64,000 nucleotides of DNA. Source: Shewanella canadensis. Lineage in GTDB: Bacteria > Pseudomonadota > Gammaproteobacteria > Enterobacterales > Shewanellaceae. The stretch covers positions 455,702-519,701 of the forward strand of contig NZ_RXNU01000004.1 of NCBI RefSeq assembly GCF_003966225.1, read 5' to 3'. The notes beneath the pieces were generated by a model. That model ran no database searches. It was given only the letters and a program-made list of their open reading frames with translations, and was not told the origin of the DNA. This document shows positions 46,932 to 56,929 of this stretch, one piece after another. Each line of letters opens with the position of its first letter. The stretch's first letter is position 1. The position numbers and the translations under genes are program-made.

Positions 46932-47309
46932 ATGATTATCTCAATGTTAGCAGCGGGTGCTGCTACGACAGCTACTGTAGCCTCAGCGGTAGAAAAAGAC
47001 TCGGCAATGGCTACGTTAGCTAACATGCTGGGTGGCTTAATTGTCGTCCTTATCCTGATCTTCGTTTTGGCTTATATCGTGAGGCGGTTTAATCTAGTCC
47101 CCGCAAGCAGCAATGTGCTTAAAGTGGTTGCTGCAACGTCGTTAGGGCAGAGAGAGAAGGTGGTATTAGTCGAGGTCGATGGTCAGCAATATCTACTGGG
47201 CGTGACTTCTCAACAGGTTAATTTAATAGATAAGCTGGAAACTGTGGTAAATACTGAGATGGATTCATTTGCCAGCCGATTACTTCAAGCAAAGTCAAAA
47301 CAATCATGA
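46932..47309 (+). CDS. fliO: Flagellar export protein FliO
   Basis: FliO helps assemble the FliP export ring. The 125-residue protein has one transmembrane segment (about 32-50) and a C-terminal domain ([32 protein letters not shown]). It overlaps fliP by four bases. Confidence 0.9.
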   Translation: MIISMLAAGAATTATVASAVEKDSAMATLANMLGGLIVVLILIFVLAYIVRRFNLVPASSNVLKVVAATSLGQREKVVLVEVDGQQYLLGVTSQQVNLIDKLETVVNTEMDSFASRLLQAKSKQS

Positions 47310-48052
47310 AACGGATCCTGATTTTTACTGCGTTTAGCCTATTACTTATTTCGCCGGAGGCTTTCTCACAAGGAGGCGTTCTGCCAGCCGTAACAGTGAC
47401 AACTGGCCCACAGGGCGAGACGCAATACTCTGTGACTATGCAGATACTCTTGTTGATGACCTCGCTGAGTTTTCTGCCTGCCATGGTTATTATGTTAACC
47501 TCATTTACGCGAATCATCGTTGTCCTGTCTATTCTTCGTCAGGCGATTGGTCTGCAGCAAGCACCGTCTAATCAGGTGTTGATCGGAATGAGTCTGTTCC
47601 TCACTTTTTTTATTATGTCGCCCGTTTTTGATAAGGTTTACGATGATGCGGTCAAGCCCTATATGGAAGAGAGCATGGGCATCGAGGAGGCCTTTAATAA
47701 GGGTAAGGAGCCGATAAAGACATTCATGTTGGCGCAGACCCGTGTGACCGATCTCGATACTTTCATTCAGATCTCCGGCTATCAGAACATTAACTCACCG
47801 GAAGAAGCGCCGATGAGTGTGATCATTCCCTCTTTTATCACCAGCGAGTTAAAAACGGCCTTCCAGATTGGGTTTATGCTGTTCGTCCCATTTCTCGTTC
47901 TGGATTTAGTGGTCGCCAGTATCTTGATGGCCATGGGTATGATGATGCTTTCACCTATGATTGTCTCACTTCCTTTTAAAATTATGTTGTTTGTTCTCGT
48001 CGATGGTTGGAGCCTTGTAATGGGGACTCTAGCCAACAGTTTTGGGACCTAG
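47306..48052 (+). CDS. fliP: Flagellar export gate protein FliP
   Basis: FliP is the core of the export gate. The 248-residue protein has an N-terminal signal-like segment followed by conserved [43 protein letters not shown] sequence (here with TSFTRI) and several transmembrane helices. Confidence 0.96.
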   Translation: MKRILIFTAFSLLLISPEAFSQGGVLPAVTVTTGPQGETQYSVTMQILLLMTSLSFLPAMVIMLTSFTRIIVVLSILRQAIGLQQAPSNQVLIGMSLFLTFFIMSPVFDKVYDDAVKPYMEESMGIEEAFNKGKEPIKTFMLAQTRVTDLDTFIQISGYQNINSPEEAPMSVIIPSFITSELKTAFQIGFMLFVPFLVLDLVVASILMAMGMMMLSPMIVSLPFKIMLFVLVDGWSLVMGTLANSFGT

Positions 48053-48060
48053 GAGTCCTT

Positions 48061-48330
48061 ATGAATCCTGAATCACTGGTCGATATATTCCGAGAAGCGT
48101 TAACCGTTATCGTGACAATTGTCTCCTTGATCATTGTTCCTGGTCTTATGATTGGTCTCGTCGTTGCCGTTTTTCAGGCGGCAACCTCAATTAATGAGCA
48201 AACGTTGAGTTTCTTACCACGTTTGCTTACTACTTTGTTTGCACTGATGTTTCTTGGCCACACACTGATACAAATTATGATGGAGTTCTTCATTCAGATG
48301 GTAAATATGATCCCGCAGGTTATCGGGTGA
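48061..48330 (+). CDS. fliQ: Flagellar export gate protein FliQ
   Basis: FliQ is a two-helix gate subunit. I take the ATG at 48061 (MNPESLVDIFREAL), with AGGAG at 48051-48055; a frame extending to 48007 would precede that site. The 89-residue product has two transmembrane segments. Confidence 0.95.
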   Translation: MNPESLVDIFREALTVIVTIVSLIIVPGLMIGLVVAVFQAATSINEQTLSFLPRLLTTLFALMFLGHTLIQIMMEFFIQMVNMIPQVIG

Positions 48331-48382
48331 TGCACATTTACCTGCAGGTGTTTATCTTTGACTGTATAAAGCGCCCTGGCTG

Positions 48383-49180
48383 ATGGAAATTTTAATCGGC
48401 ACCATCATGGATACCATAGCGTCATACATGTGGCCGCTATTTCGGGTATCGAGCATGTTGATGGTGATGGCCGTTTTTGGCGCTAATACCACTCCTGTCC
48501 GTGTTCGTCTGCTCCTGTCTATGGCGATCACATTCGCTATTGCCCCTGTATTACCCCCTGTAGAGAATATTGAACTTTTCGCCTTATCTTCGGTATTTGT
48601 GACCGCGCAGCAGGTATTAATCGGCGTTGCCATGGGGTTTGTCACCCTGTTGGTCATGCAGACATTTGTGTTGACGGGACAAATTATTGGTATGCAAACG
48701 AGTTTGGGTTTCGCCTCTATGGTTGACCCCTCATCGGGTCAACAAACCCCGGTGATCGGTAACTTCTTTCTACTGCTAACGACAATGATTTTTTTAAGTG
48801 TCGATGGGCACTTAGTGTTGATCAGGATGTTAGTGGTGAGTTTCGAGACGATCCCCATCTCCGATCAGGGGCTTAGTATTACCAGCTATAAGCTGTTAGC
48901 CGAATGGGGAGCCTATATGTTTGGTGCGGCGCTCACCATGTCAATTACTGCAATCGTGGCACTTCTATTGATTAACCTGTCTTTCGGTGTCATGACCCGA
49001 GCGTCGCCACAACTTAACATTTTTGCGATTGGTTTTCCCGTGACCATGGTCAGTGGCTTGATCATTTTATGGTTAACCCTGACTCCGATTATGGAGCATT
49101 TCGGTGAGGTCTGGCGTGCCGCTCAGTTATTACTCTGTGATGTATTACTGCTTCAATGTAATGTCGATGGTCTTTTTTAA
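48383..49180 (+). CDS. fliR: Flagellar export gate protein FliR
   Basis: FliR is a membrane subunit of the FliPQR gate. The 265-residue protein has about six transmembrane segments and a conserved start (MWPLFRVSSMLMVM). It follows fliQ by 52 bases and precedes flhB. Confidence 0.95.
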   Translation: MEILIGTIMDTIASYMWPLFRVSSMLMVMAVFGANTTPVRVRLLLSMAITFAIAPVLPPVENIELFALSSVFVTAQQVLIGVAMGFVTLLVMQTFVLTGQIIGMQTSLGFASMVDPSSGQQTPVIGNFFLLLTTMIFLSVDGHLVLIRMLVVSFETIPISDQGLSITSYKLLAEWGAYMFGAALTMSITAIVALLLINLSFGVMTRASPQLNIFAIGFPVTMVSGLIILWLTLTPIMEHFGEVWRAAQLLLCDVLLLQCNVDGLF

Positions 49181-49212
49181 TCATGCGAACGATAAAGCCC
49201 GGGAGTTAACCG

Positions 49213-50346
49213 ATGGCTGAGAATGACAGCAGTCAAGAAAAAACCGAGGAGGCGACCCCCAGGCGCCGGGAGCAATCCCGGGAGAAAGGTCAGGTTGCCC
49301 GATCGAAGGAGTTAGGAACTTCAGCTGTCTTGATGGCAGCCGCTGTCGGTTTCGCGGTCACCGGACCAAGTATCGCCAAGAGTCTCTATAATATTATGGA
49401 GATACTCTTTACCATGGACAGAACGCAGATATATGACACCAATGAGTTGTTTCTAATCTGGTCTCTTATAGGTAATGAACTCGCCTTTCCTATGTTGAGC
49501 TTTATTGCAATACTTGCTCTCGTGGCATTCTTGGGTAACATTATTCTTGGCGGTATCACCTTCTCCACCAAGGCTTTTATGCCTAAAACGGATAAGATGA
49601 ATCCGGTTAATGGCTTCAAACGAATGTTTGGGGTTCAGGCGCTCGTAGAACTGACCAAGGGTATCGCAAAATTTTCGGTAGTCGCATTATCCGCCTATTT
49701 TCTTCTAAGCTATTATTTTAATGATATTCTCGCGCTCTCTCGGGATCATCTTCCGGGTAACGTTTACCATGCATTAGATCTCCTGGTATGGATGTTCATC
49801 ATTCTCTGCTCCTCCACAATTATCATTGTCGTTATAGATGTGCCGTTTCAAATCTGGAATCACAACAAGCAGCTGAAGATGACAAAGCAGGAGATAAAAG
49901 ATGAATACAAAGATACCGAAGGTAAGCCGGAAGTTAAGGGGAAAGTAAGGCAGATGCAGAGGGAGATGGCGCAACGCCGCATGATGGGGGAGGTCCCTAA
50001 TGCCGATGTGATTGTTGTAAACCCGGACCATTATGCCGTTGCGGTCAAATATGATGCCATGAAAGCCACGGCTCCCTTTGTTTTGGCAAAAGGCGTCGAT
50101 GAAGTGGCATTCAAGATTAGGGAGATAGCGCGAGAACATGAGATTGCCATCGTTTCGGCCCCACCTCTGGCACGAGCTATATACCACACAACTAAAATCG
50201 ATCAGGAGATCCCCGAAGGACTTTTCACTGCGGTAGCTCAGGTGCTCGCCTACGTATTTCAGCTACGTCAATTTCAAAAACATGGGGGTAAGCGACCCAA
50301 TCCTATTCCAAGTGAGCAACCTATCCCTGATGAGCTTAAACACTAG
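49213..50346 (+). CDS. flhB: Flagellar export switch protein FlhB
   Basis: FlhB controls export specificity. The 377-residue protein begins with EKTEEATPRRREQSREKGQVARSKE, has four transmembrane segments, and keeps the autocleavage motif NPDH (in VIVVNPDHYAVAVKY). It ends the fliK-flhB unit. Confidence 0.96.
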   Translation: MAENDSSQEKTEEATPRRREQSREKGQVARSKELGTSAVLMAAAVGFAVTGPSIAKSLYNIMEILFTMDRTQIYDTNELFLIWSLIGNELAFPMLSFIAILALVAFLGNIILGGITFSTKAFMPKTDKMNPVNGFKRMFGVQALVELTKGIAKFSVVALSAYFLLSYYFNDILALSRDHLPGNVYHALDLLVWMFIILCSSTIIIVVIDVPFQIWNHNKQLKMTKQEIKDEYKDTEGKPEVKGKVRQMQREMAQRRMMGEVPNADVIVVNPDHYAVAVKYDAMKATAPFVLAKGVDEVAFKIREIAREHEIAIVSAPPLARAIYHTTKIDQEIPEGLFTAVAQVLAYVFQLRQFQKHGGKRPNPIPSEQPIPDELKH

Positions 50347-50584
50347 AGTTACAGCCGTTAAGTGTTAAATAATGGGTAATTGAAGCCTGGCTGAGTCGAT
50401 ATAAGGATATTAACCCGCAGATCTAGTTGCATTCTTATCCACGTCTACCGCTTTTATCATTATATTGTCCATTTGAGATATTAAGCCGTTCATTTACCGT
50501 GTGTTTAACGGTATAGTGGCGCAGCTAAAAATCTACTTACTAAATTTTTACTAAATTAGCACTAAATTACTAAACTCCCCATAT

Positions 50585-50600
50585 TGGCTTAAAAATTGCT
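50585..50600 (+). promoter_or_regulatory. Sigma-54 promoter of flhA
   Basis: TGGCTTAAAAATTGCT, GG-N10-GC, 38 bp before the flhA ATG. The rest of the 292-bp gap before flhA shows no gene. Confidence 0.72.
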
Positions 50601-50638
50601 GAGTAAGGGCTAGATGTCAAAGTTTGGACTCTTTTTGA

Positions 50639-52741
50639 ATGGATGTTAAAGCAAGCCTAGGTCAATTAAAGCAAGTAAGACCCGCCAATTTTAAAGGCCT
50701 GGGTACACCTCTGCTTGTTTTAGCCGCTTTGGCTATGATCGTATTGCCGATCCCAGCATTCCTGCTCGATATTCTTTTCTCTTTCAATATTGCCTTAGCG
50801 CTTATTGTATTGCTGGTATCTATCTATACCGACAGACCGCTGGATTTTGCCGCGTTCCCCAGTGTGTTACTGGTTGCAACCCTGCTGAGATTGGCACTTA
50901 ACGTCGCCTCTACCCGAGTCGTATTACTCGAAGGTCACAATGGTGGTGATGCGGCCGGTAAGGTGATTGAGTCTTTCGGTTCTGTGGTGATTGGCGGTAA
51001 CTATGCCGTGGGTCTGGTGGTTTTTCTCATTCTTATCATCATTAACTTCGCGGTAGTGACTAAAGGTGCCGGGCGTATCTCAGAAGTGAGTGCTCGTTTT
51101 ACCTTGGATGCCATGCCTGGTAAACAGATGGCTATCGATGCCGACTTAAATGCCGGTGTGTTGAACCAAGACCAAGCCCGGGTTCGCCGCGCAGAGGTCA
51201 CTAAAGAAGCTGATTTCTATGGCGCGATGGATGGAGCCTCAAAATTTGTAAAAGGTGATGCGATTGCCGGTATTATGATCATGGTGATTAATATACTGGG
51301 GGGATTCGTCATCGGTATGGTTCAGCATGGACTGGATTTCTCCTCTGCGGTAGAGATCTACACCCTGCTAACCATTGGTGATGGCCTGGTGGCTCAGATC
51401 CCAGGCCTGTTGCTCTCCATTGCGGCGGCACTCATGGTGACACGTCAAAATGAGTCGGGTGATATGGGCCAGATGATGATGAGTCAGATGTTTGACAATC
51501 CGAAATCGATAGCCATTGCCGCCGCAGTCCTGTTTATCATGGGTATCGTACCAGGGATGCCACATGTTGCCTTTCTCACTCTCGCTTTTGCCGTCGGCGG
51601 CGTTGCTTTCATAATGTATAAGAAGAAGGCAAATGCGCGCGAGAAAGCGCTGGAGTTGGCTAAGACCTCTCCGGCTGAGAAGGCCGATGCCGGTAAACCG
51701 AAAGAGCTCAGTTGGGATGATGTTCAACACGTCGATACCATCGGGCTCGAAGTGGGTTATCGATTGATCCCACTGGTCGATAAAGGCCAAGGTGGAGAGC
51801 TGCTGGGACGAATTAAAGGGGTAAGAAAGAAACTGTCTCAGGAACTTGGCTTCCTGGTTCCTGCGGTACATATTCGCGATAATCTGGATCTGTCGCCAAA
51901 TACCTATCGTATCTCTTTAATGGGTGTAGCCTCTGGTGAAGCCGAGATCAGGCACGATTGTGAACTGGCGATTAACCCTGGACAGGTGTATGGCAAGTTA
52001 GATGGCATTGAAACCACCGATCCCGCCTTTGGGCTGGAGGCGGTGTGGATTGCACCTGAGCTTAGAGAGCACGCACAAACCTTAGGCTATACCGTTGTTG
52101 ACGCTGCGACGGTTGTAGCAACACACTTGAGTCAGCTGTTAACGAATAATGCGGCTAAGTTACTGGGCTACGAAGAGGTTCAGCAGTTGATGGAGATGTT
52201 AGGTAAGCATTCTCCAAAACTTGTCGATGGGTTCGTGCCAGATGTGATGCCACTTGGCTCGGTGGTGAAAGTGATGCAGAACTTACTTAATGAAGGGGTT
52301 TCAATCCGAGACCTGAAGACCATAGTTCAGACATTACTGGAGTATGGCACTAAGAGCGCCGATACCGAGGTACTGACGGCCGCGGTGCGTATTGCACTGA
52401 AACGCATGATCGTTCAAGAGATCAGCGGGCCGGAGACAGAGATACCTGTCATTACATTGGCGCCAGAGTTGGAACAGATGTTGCATCAGTCTATGCAAGC
52501 GACTGGCGGTGAAGGTCCGAATATTGAACCTAGTCTAGCTGAACGTATGCAGAAGTCTTTAGAAGACGCATCACAGAGGCAGGAGATGGTCGGACAGCCG
52601 GCAATATTGCTTACATCGGGTATGTTACGTTCAACCTTGTCCAGGTTTGTTAAACATACAATTCCAAACCTAAGGGTGATCTCCTATCAGGAAGTGCCCG
52701 ATGAGAAGCAGATTAGAATAGTATCTGCTGTCGGTCAGTAG
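50639..52741 (+). CDS. flhA: Flagellar export gate protein FlhA
   Basis: FlhA is the large cytoplasmic-ring part of the export gate. The 700-residue protein has about eight N-terminal transmembrane segments, the conserved cytoplasmic FHIPEP-type loop region (seen as RISEVSARFTLDAMPGKQMAIDAD) and a soluble nonamer domain in the second half. It begins the flhA-flhF-flhG-fliA cluster. Confidence 0.97.
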   Translation: MDVKASLGQLKQVRPANFKGLGTPLLVLAALAMIVLPIPAFLLDILFSFNIALALIVLLVSIYTDRPLDFAAFPSVLLVATLLRLALNVASTRVVLLEGHNGGDAAGKVIESFGSVVIGGNYAVGLVVFLILIIINFAVVTKGAGRISEVSARFTLDAMPGKQMAIDADLNAGVLNQDQARVRRAEVTKEADFYGAMDGASKFVKGDAIAGIMIMVINILGGFVIGMVQHGLDFSSAVEIYTLLTIGDGLVAQIPGLLLSIAAALMVTRQNESGDMGQMMMSQMFDNPKSIAIAAAVLFIMGIVPGMPHVAFLTLAFAVGGVAFIMYKKKANAREKALELAKTSPAEKADAGKPKELSWDDVQHVDTIGLEVGYRLIPLVDKGQGGELLGRIKGVRKKLSQELGFLVPAVHIRDNLDLSPNTYRISLMGVASGEAEIRHDCELAINPGQVYGKLDGIETTDPAFGLEAVWIAPELREHAQTLGYTVVDAATVVATHLSQLLTNNAAKLLGYEEVQQLMEMLGKHSPKLVDGFVPDVMPLGSVVKVMQNLLNEGVSIRDLKTIVQTLLEYGTKSADTEVLTAAVRIALKRMIVQEISGPETEIPVITLAPELEQMLHQSMQATGGEGPNIEPSLAERMQKSLEDASQRQEMVGQPAILLTSGMLRSTLSRFVKHTIPNLRVISYQEVPDEKQIRIVSAVGQ

Positions 52742-52752
52742 AGGGTGTGTAA

Positions 52753-54147
52753 GTGAAGATTAAACGATTTTTAGCAAAAGATATGCGCACAGCTCTCGCC
52801 CAGGTTAAAGAGACCTTAGGTTCAGATGCCGTGATTATGTCCAACAAGAAAGTGACGGGTGGCATAGAGATAGTGGCGGCTGTCGATTACGACGAGCCTA
52901 AGCCAAAATTGCAGCAAACTGCAAATGCTGCTCCCACGTCATCATTTCTGGATTTAGCCGAAGAGAAAATTTCTCTTGGGTCAAAAAGACCCGTGCGGAC
53001 GGAATCAAAAGTTAAGCCGGCTCCTGCCGCCGATTCATTGCAAGCCCTGTTAGAAAGACAACAGAGCCGGGTTAACCAACAGATCAGTCACAAGTCCGAT
53101 GAGCTGGATATGCCCGAGTGGGCAAAAGGGTTACAAGCTCCATCTGTTAATGCGAGAGTAGCCGAACCCGAAGCAAAGCCATTTAATGGTCGAAGCGGGC
53201 ATGAATCTAAAGTTAAACCAAATCAAGAGTTTGATGCGATGCGTGAAGAGTTAGCCTCTCTGCGTAATTTATTGACTCATCAGGTGACGTCGTTACTGAC
53301 GGAGCAAAAGAGTCGGGTTAACCCTGTCGGTGCCATGTTAGAAAGTAAATTGCTAGATGCCGAGTTTTCACCGGCAGTGGCTGCAAAGCTTTCCGATTTG
53401 AGTGAACATTATACTCCGGCCGAACTCGTCAGAACTTTGCCGCGCAGTTTGGCTAATATGCTAGATAATCAAGGTGATGATATTGTTCGCCAGGGTGGGG
53501 TCGTCGCATTTGTTGGTCCGACAGGGGTCGGTAAGACAACCACAGTTGCAAAATTAGCCGCCAGATATGTTGCACACCATGGTGCAGATCAAGTTGCGTT
53601 GATTACTACCGATCATTATCGCATAGGAGCCTTTGAGCAATTGGCTACCTATGGCAAAATAATGGGGTGTCCGGTAAAGCAGGCACATGATCTTAATGAG
53701 TTGGAACAAATTCTTTATCAGTTCAGAAATCGCAAGCTAGTATTGATAGATACGGCGGGTATGGGTCAACGAGATATCAGGCTTTTCCAACAACTAGATA
53801 ATTTAGCTGCAAATAGCAGAATACCTATACGCAGTTATCTGGTACTGTCTTCTACAGGGCAGAGAAGGGTCTTAGAGGACGCCGTAGCGCAATTTAAACG
53901 TATTCCGCTATCGGGAGCCGTGTTGACTAAGCTCGACGAATCAGTTTCTTTAGCTCCAGCATTGAGCGTATTGATACAAAGTGGGTTACCATTAAGTTAT
54001 GTAACTGACGGGCAAAGAGTTCCAGAAGATATGCAAGTTGCTGATACCTTAGCTTTAGCCAATAAAGCGTTATCGGTATTAGATAAGAAAGAACACTTAG
54101 TACAGAACAATGAACGGTCAGATGAAAGGGCCTATGCATTTGAGTAA
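52753..54147 (+). CDS. flhF: Polar flagellum-positioning GTPase FlhF
   Basis: FlhF is an SRP-type GTPase that places the flagellum at the pole and sets its number together with FlhG. The 464-residue protein has a disordered basic B domain (about 50-160), an N domain, and a G domain with GPTGVGKTT (255-263) and DTAG (333-336). It starts with GTG and overlaps flhG. Confidence 0.96.
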   Translation: MKIKRFLAKDMRTALAQVKETLGSDAVIMSNKKVTGGIEIVAAVDYDEPKPKLQQTANAAPTSSFLDLAEEKISLGSKRPVRTESKVKPAPAADSLQALLERQQSRVNQQISHKSDELDMPEWAKGLQAPSVNARVAEPEAKPFNGRSGHESKVKPNQEFDAMREELASLRNLLTHQVTSLLTEQKSRVNPVGAMLESKLLDAEFSPAVAAKLSDLSEHYTPAELVRTLPRSLANMLDNQGDDIVRQGGVVAFVGPTGVGKTTTVAKLAARYVAHHGADQVALITTDHYRIGAFEQLATYGKIMGCPVKQAHDLNELEQILYQFRNRKLVLIDTAGMGQRDIRLFQQLDNLAANSRIPIRSYLVLSSTGQRRVLEDAVAQFKRIPLSGAVLTKLDESVSLAPALSVLIQSGLPLSYVTDGQRVPEDMQVADTLALANKALSVLDKKEHLVQNNERSDERAYAFE

Positions 54148-55033
54148 AGCAATGAGTCGGGATCAAGCAAGTGGTTTACGTATGATGAATCAACCTTATA
54201 ACGAAAAAGTAAAAGTAATCGCGGTTTCCGGTGGTAAAGGTGGCGTGGGTAAAACCAGTGTCTCCATTAATACCGCCGTAGCCTTGGCTGAAAAAGGAAA
54301 GCGTGTATTAGTCCTGGATGCTGATTTAGGTTTGGCTAATGTCGATATTATGTTGGGGTTACGAGCCGATCGTAACTTATCACATGTATTATCGGGAGAT
54401 GCAGAGCTAGATGATATTATCGTTCGTGGGCCTAAAGGTATCGGAATTATTCCGGCGACCTCGGGAACACAGGCGATGGTTGAATTGTCTCAGGCACAGC
54501 ACGCCGGTTTAATTCGAGCCTTTAGTGAGATGCGTACCCAATTCGACATTTTAATTGTCGATACTGCGGCAGGTATCTCAGATATGGTATTGAGTTTTTC
54601 TCGGGCCTCTCAAGATGTGCTAGTAGTAGTCTGTGATGAACCGACATCGATCACCGATGCTTATGCCTTAATAAAGATATTGAGTCGTGAGCATGGTGTT
54701 TTCCGTTTTAAAATAGTTGCCAATATGGTGAGAAGTTTACGGGAAGGGATGGAACTCTTTGCTAAACTTAGTAAAGTTACGGATCGTTTCTTAGATGTCG
54801 CGTTGGAATTAGTTGCGACGATACCTTTCGATGAAAATTTACGTAAATCTGTACGTAAACAAAAATTGGTCGTAGAGGCGTACCCTAAATCACCGGCATC
54901 AATTGCTTATCATGGCCTGGCCAATAAGATAATTAGTTGGCCGATCCCTCAGCAACCAGGTGGTCATCTTGAATTTTTTGTCGAGAGATTAGTACAGCGA
55001 CCTGAGTATCAAGAGGATAGGACGAGTGAGTAA
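54110..55033 (+). CDS. flhG: MinD-like ATPase FlhG (flagellar number control)
   Basis: FlhG limits flagellar number by stimulating FlhF and restraining FlrA. The 307-residue protein has the N-terminal activator helix DQASGLR (residues 18-24), the deviant Walker A GGKGGVGKTS (41-50) and a membrane-binding C-terminal helix. An ATG at 54134 is an alternative start. It overlaps flhF by 38 bases and fliA by eight. Confidence 0.95.
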   Translation: MNGQMKGPMHLSKAMSRDQASGLRMMNQPYNEKVKVIAVSGGKGGVGKTSVSINTAVALAEKGKRVLVLDADLGLANVDIMLGLRADRNLSHVLSGDAELDDIIVRGPKGIGIIPATSGTQAMVELSQAQHAGLIRAFSEMRTQFDILIVDTAAGISDMVLSFSRASQDVLVVVCDEPTSITDAYALIKILSREHGVFRFKIVANMVRSLREGMELFAKLSKVTDRFLDVALELVATIPFDENLRKSVRKQKLVVEAYPKSPASIAYHGLANKIISWPIPQQPGGHLEFFVERLVQRPEYQEDRTSE

Positions 55034-55745
55034 AGCCGCTGCGTATACTTGTTTAGATAATAAAGCCTCAATAGTTGAACAGTATGCACCGTTGGTTAAA
55101 AAGATTGCCCACCATCTGTTAGCGCGTCTACCGGCATCGGTTCAACTCGATGACCTGTTGCAAGCCGGAATGATGGGGCTCCTCGAAGCTTCTTCGAAGT
55201 TTGATGGTAGCAAAGGGGCAAAATTTGAAACTTTTGCAGGCATTCGGATCCGTGGTTCGATGCTTGATGAGATCCGTCGGGGAGACTGGGTTCCACGCTC
55301 GGTTCATCGGAATCAAAGGCGCGTTGCTCAGGTTATCGGTGAGTTAGGGCAAGAGCTAGGCAGAGATGCCGTTGACAGCGAAATTGCACAGCGACTTGAT
55401 ATGTCGCTCGATGAGTACCATCATATTCTTAATGATGTTTCAGTAGGTAAAGTTGTTGGTATCGAAGACTTAGGTGTGTCGGTTGATGTTGTTAGCCATG
55501 ATGAGGTTCAGCAGGACGATATATTTGAGTCGATAGCAGACGTGGAATTTCATAAGGCATTAGTGGAAGCTATCAAGCTTTTGCCTGAGAGAGATGGATT
55601 AGTTTTGTCGCTTTATTATGACGAAGCACTGAATTTAAAAGAAATTGGGGCCATTCTTGAAGTTAGTGAGTCGCGGGTAAGCCAGATATTGAGTCAGGCG
55701 ATGCTCAGACTTAAAGCTAAACTTAAGCATTGGACAACAAAATAA
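55026..55745 (+). CDS. fliA: Flagellar sigma factor FliA (sigma-28)
   Basis: FliA drives late flagellar genes. The 239-residue protein has region 2 ([26 protein letters not shown]) and region 4 ([16 protein letters not shown]). FlgM and the sigma-28 sites at 12818-12844 and 28335-28361 belong to its regulon. The start is a GTG. Confidence 0.97.
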   Translation: MSKAAAYTCLDNKASIVEQYAPLVKKIAHHLLARLPASVQLDDLLQAGMMGLLEASSKFDGSKGAKFETFAGIRIRGSMLDEIRRGDWVPRSVHRNQRRVAQVIGELGQELGRDAVDSEIAQRLDMSLDEYHHILNDVSVGKVVGIEDLGVSVDVVSHDEVQQDDIFESIADVEFHKALVEAIKLLPERDGLVLSLYYDEALNLKEIGAILEVSESRVSQILSQAMLRLKAKLKHWTTK

Positions 55746-55779
55746 CAATTACATATTAAAGAGCTCCGCGGAGGAAACC

Positions 55780-56163
55780 TTGGACAAGAATATGAAGATT
55801 CTCGTTGTTGATGATTTCTCAACAATGAGGCGTATCATCAAGAACTTGTTAAGAGACTTGGGTTTTAATAACACTCAAGAAGCAGATGACGGTTCAACAG
55901 CACTGCCTATGTTGCAAAAAGGCGACTTCGATTTTGTCGTGACCGATTGGAATATGCCTGGTATGCAGGGGATCGATCTATTAAAAGCGATTCGTGCAGA
56001 CGATGAGTTAAAGCACCTCCCTGTGCTGATGGTTACTGCAGAAGCAAAAAGGGAGCAGATCATCGCAGCAGCGCAAGCGGGTGTGAATGGTTATGTTGTT
56101 AAGCCTTTTACAGCAGCTACGTTAAAAGAGAAGTTAGACAAAATTTTTGAACGACTCGGATAA
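55780..56163 (+). CDS. cheY: Chemotaxis response regulator CheY
   Basis: CheY-P binds FliM and reverses the motor. The 127-residue protein keeps acceptor Asp56, Asp11/Asp12, Thr86 and Lys108. The start is a TTG with GGAGG about five bases upstream. It is the first of the che genes. Confidence 0.97.
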   Translation: MDKNMKILVVDDFSTMRRIIKNLLRDLGFNNTQEADDGSTALPMLQKGDFDFVVTDWNMPGMQGIDLLKAIRADDELKHLPVLMVTAEAKREQIIAAAQAGVNGYVVKPFTAATLKEKLDKIFERLG

Positions 56164-56176
56164 TCAAGGTTGTGTT

Positions 56177-56914
56177 ATGCAGGCTATAACCTCAGGGCTC
56201 ATTTCGTTAGAGCAAGCAAATAAACTTGTCGAACTGCTGACCGAAGGCCAGCAAGAGCAAGCCGACGAGTTGATCAGGGACATTGCAACGCCAATTCAAA
56301 AAGAACTGTTCGATGAGGTAGGAAGACTGACTCGACAGCTTCACAGTGCCATTGTTGATTTTCAGGTCGATGACAGACTGATCACATTAGCGAGTACTGA
56401 GATCCCTGACGCTAAAGAACGCCTAAGTTATGTCATCGATATGACAGAGCAAGCTGCAAATAAAACCATGGATGCTGTTGAGGAGTGTCTGCCTTTGGCA
56501 GAGGCTCTGACAACGAATATTCAATCGGTAAAACCAACATGGGGTAAGCTCATGAGGCGTGATATCGAACTGAATGAATTTAAAGGTCTTTGTCATGACG
56601 TTCAGCAGTTTGTCGATCGAAGCGAATTGGATTCGATTCGTTTAAGAGAGCTACTAAATGAAATTTTATTGGCTCAAGATTTCCAAGATTTAACAGGGCA
56701 GATGATTCGAAGAGTAATCGACTTAGTACGTGAAGTCGAAAATAACTTAGTTTCTATGCTAACTGTATTTGGTGAACAGCCCGTTAGCGAGGACACACCA
56801 GTCACGACCAGCAACGTTGAAGCCGAGGGGCCTATCATGAATGCTGAAGAGCGTGATGATGTTGTCACAGGTCAAGACGAAGTCGATGATCTGCTTTCGA
56901 GTCTGGGTTTCTAA
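56177..56914 (+). CDS. cheZ: CheY-P phosphatase CheZ
   Basis: CheZ removes phosphate from CheY. The 245-residue protein has the conserved helical core with AQDFQDLTGQMIRRV (catalytic Gln region) and ends with the CheY-binding tail DDLLSSLGF. I take the ATG at 56177, which has AAGG upstream; a TTG at 56147 lies inside cheY and lacks one. Confidence 0.93.
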   Translation: MQAITSGLISLEQANKLVELLTEGQQEQADELIRDIATPIQKELFDEVGRLTRQLHSAIVDFQVDDRLITLASTEIPDAKERLSYVIDMTEQAANKTMDAVEECLPLAEALTTNIQSVKPTWGKLMRRDIELNEFKGLCHDVQQFVDRSELDSIRLRELLNEILLAQDFQDLTGQMIRRVIDLVREVENNLVSMLTVFGEQPVSEDTPVTTSNVEAEGPIMNAEERDDVVTGQDEVDDLLSSLGF

Positions 56915-56929
56915 TTAGGAGTCATATTA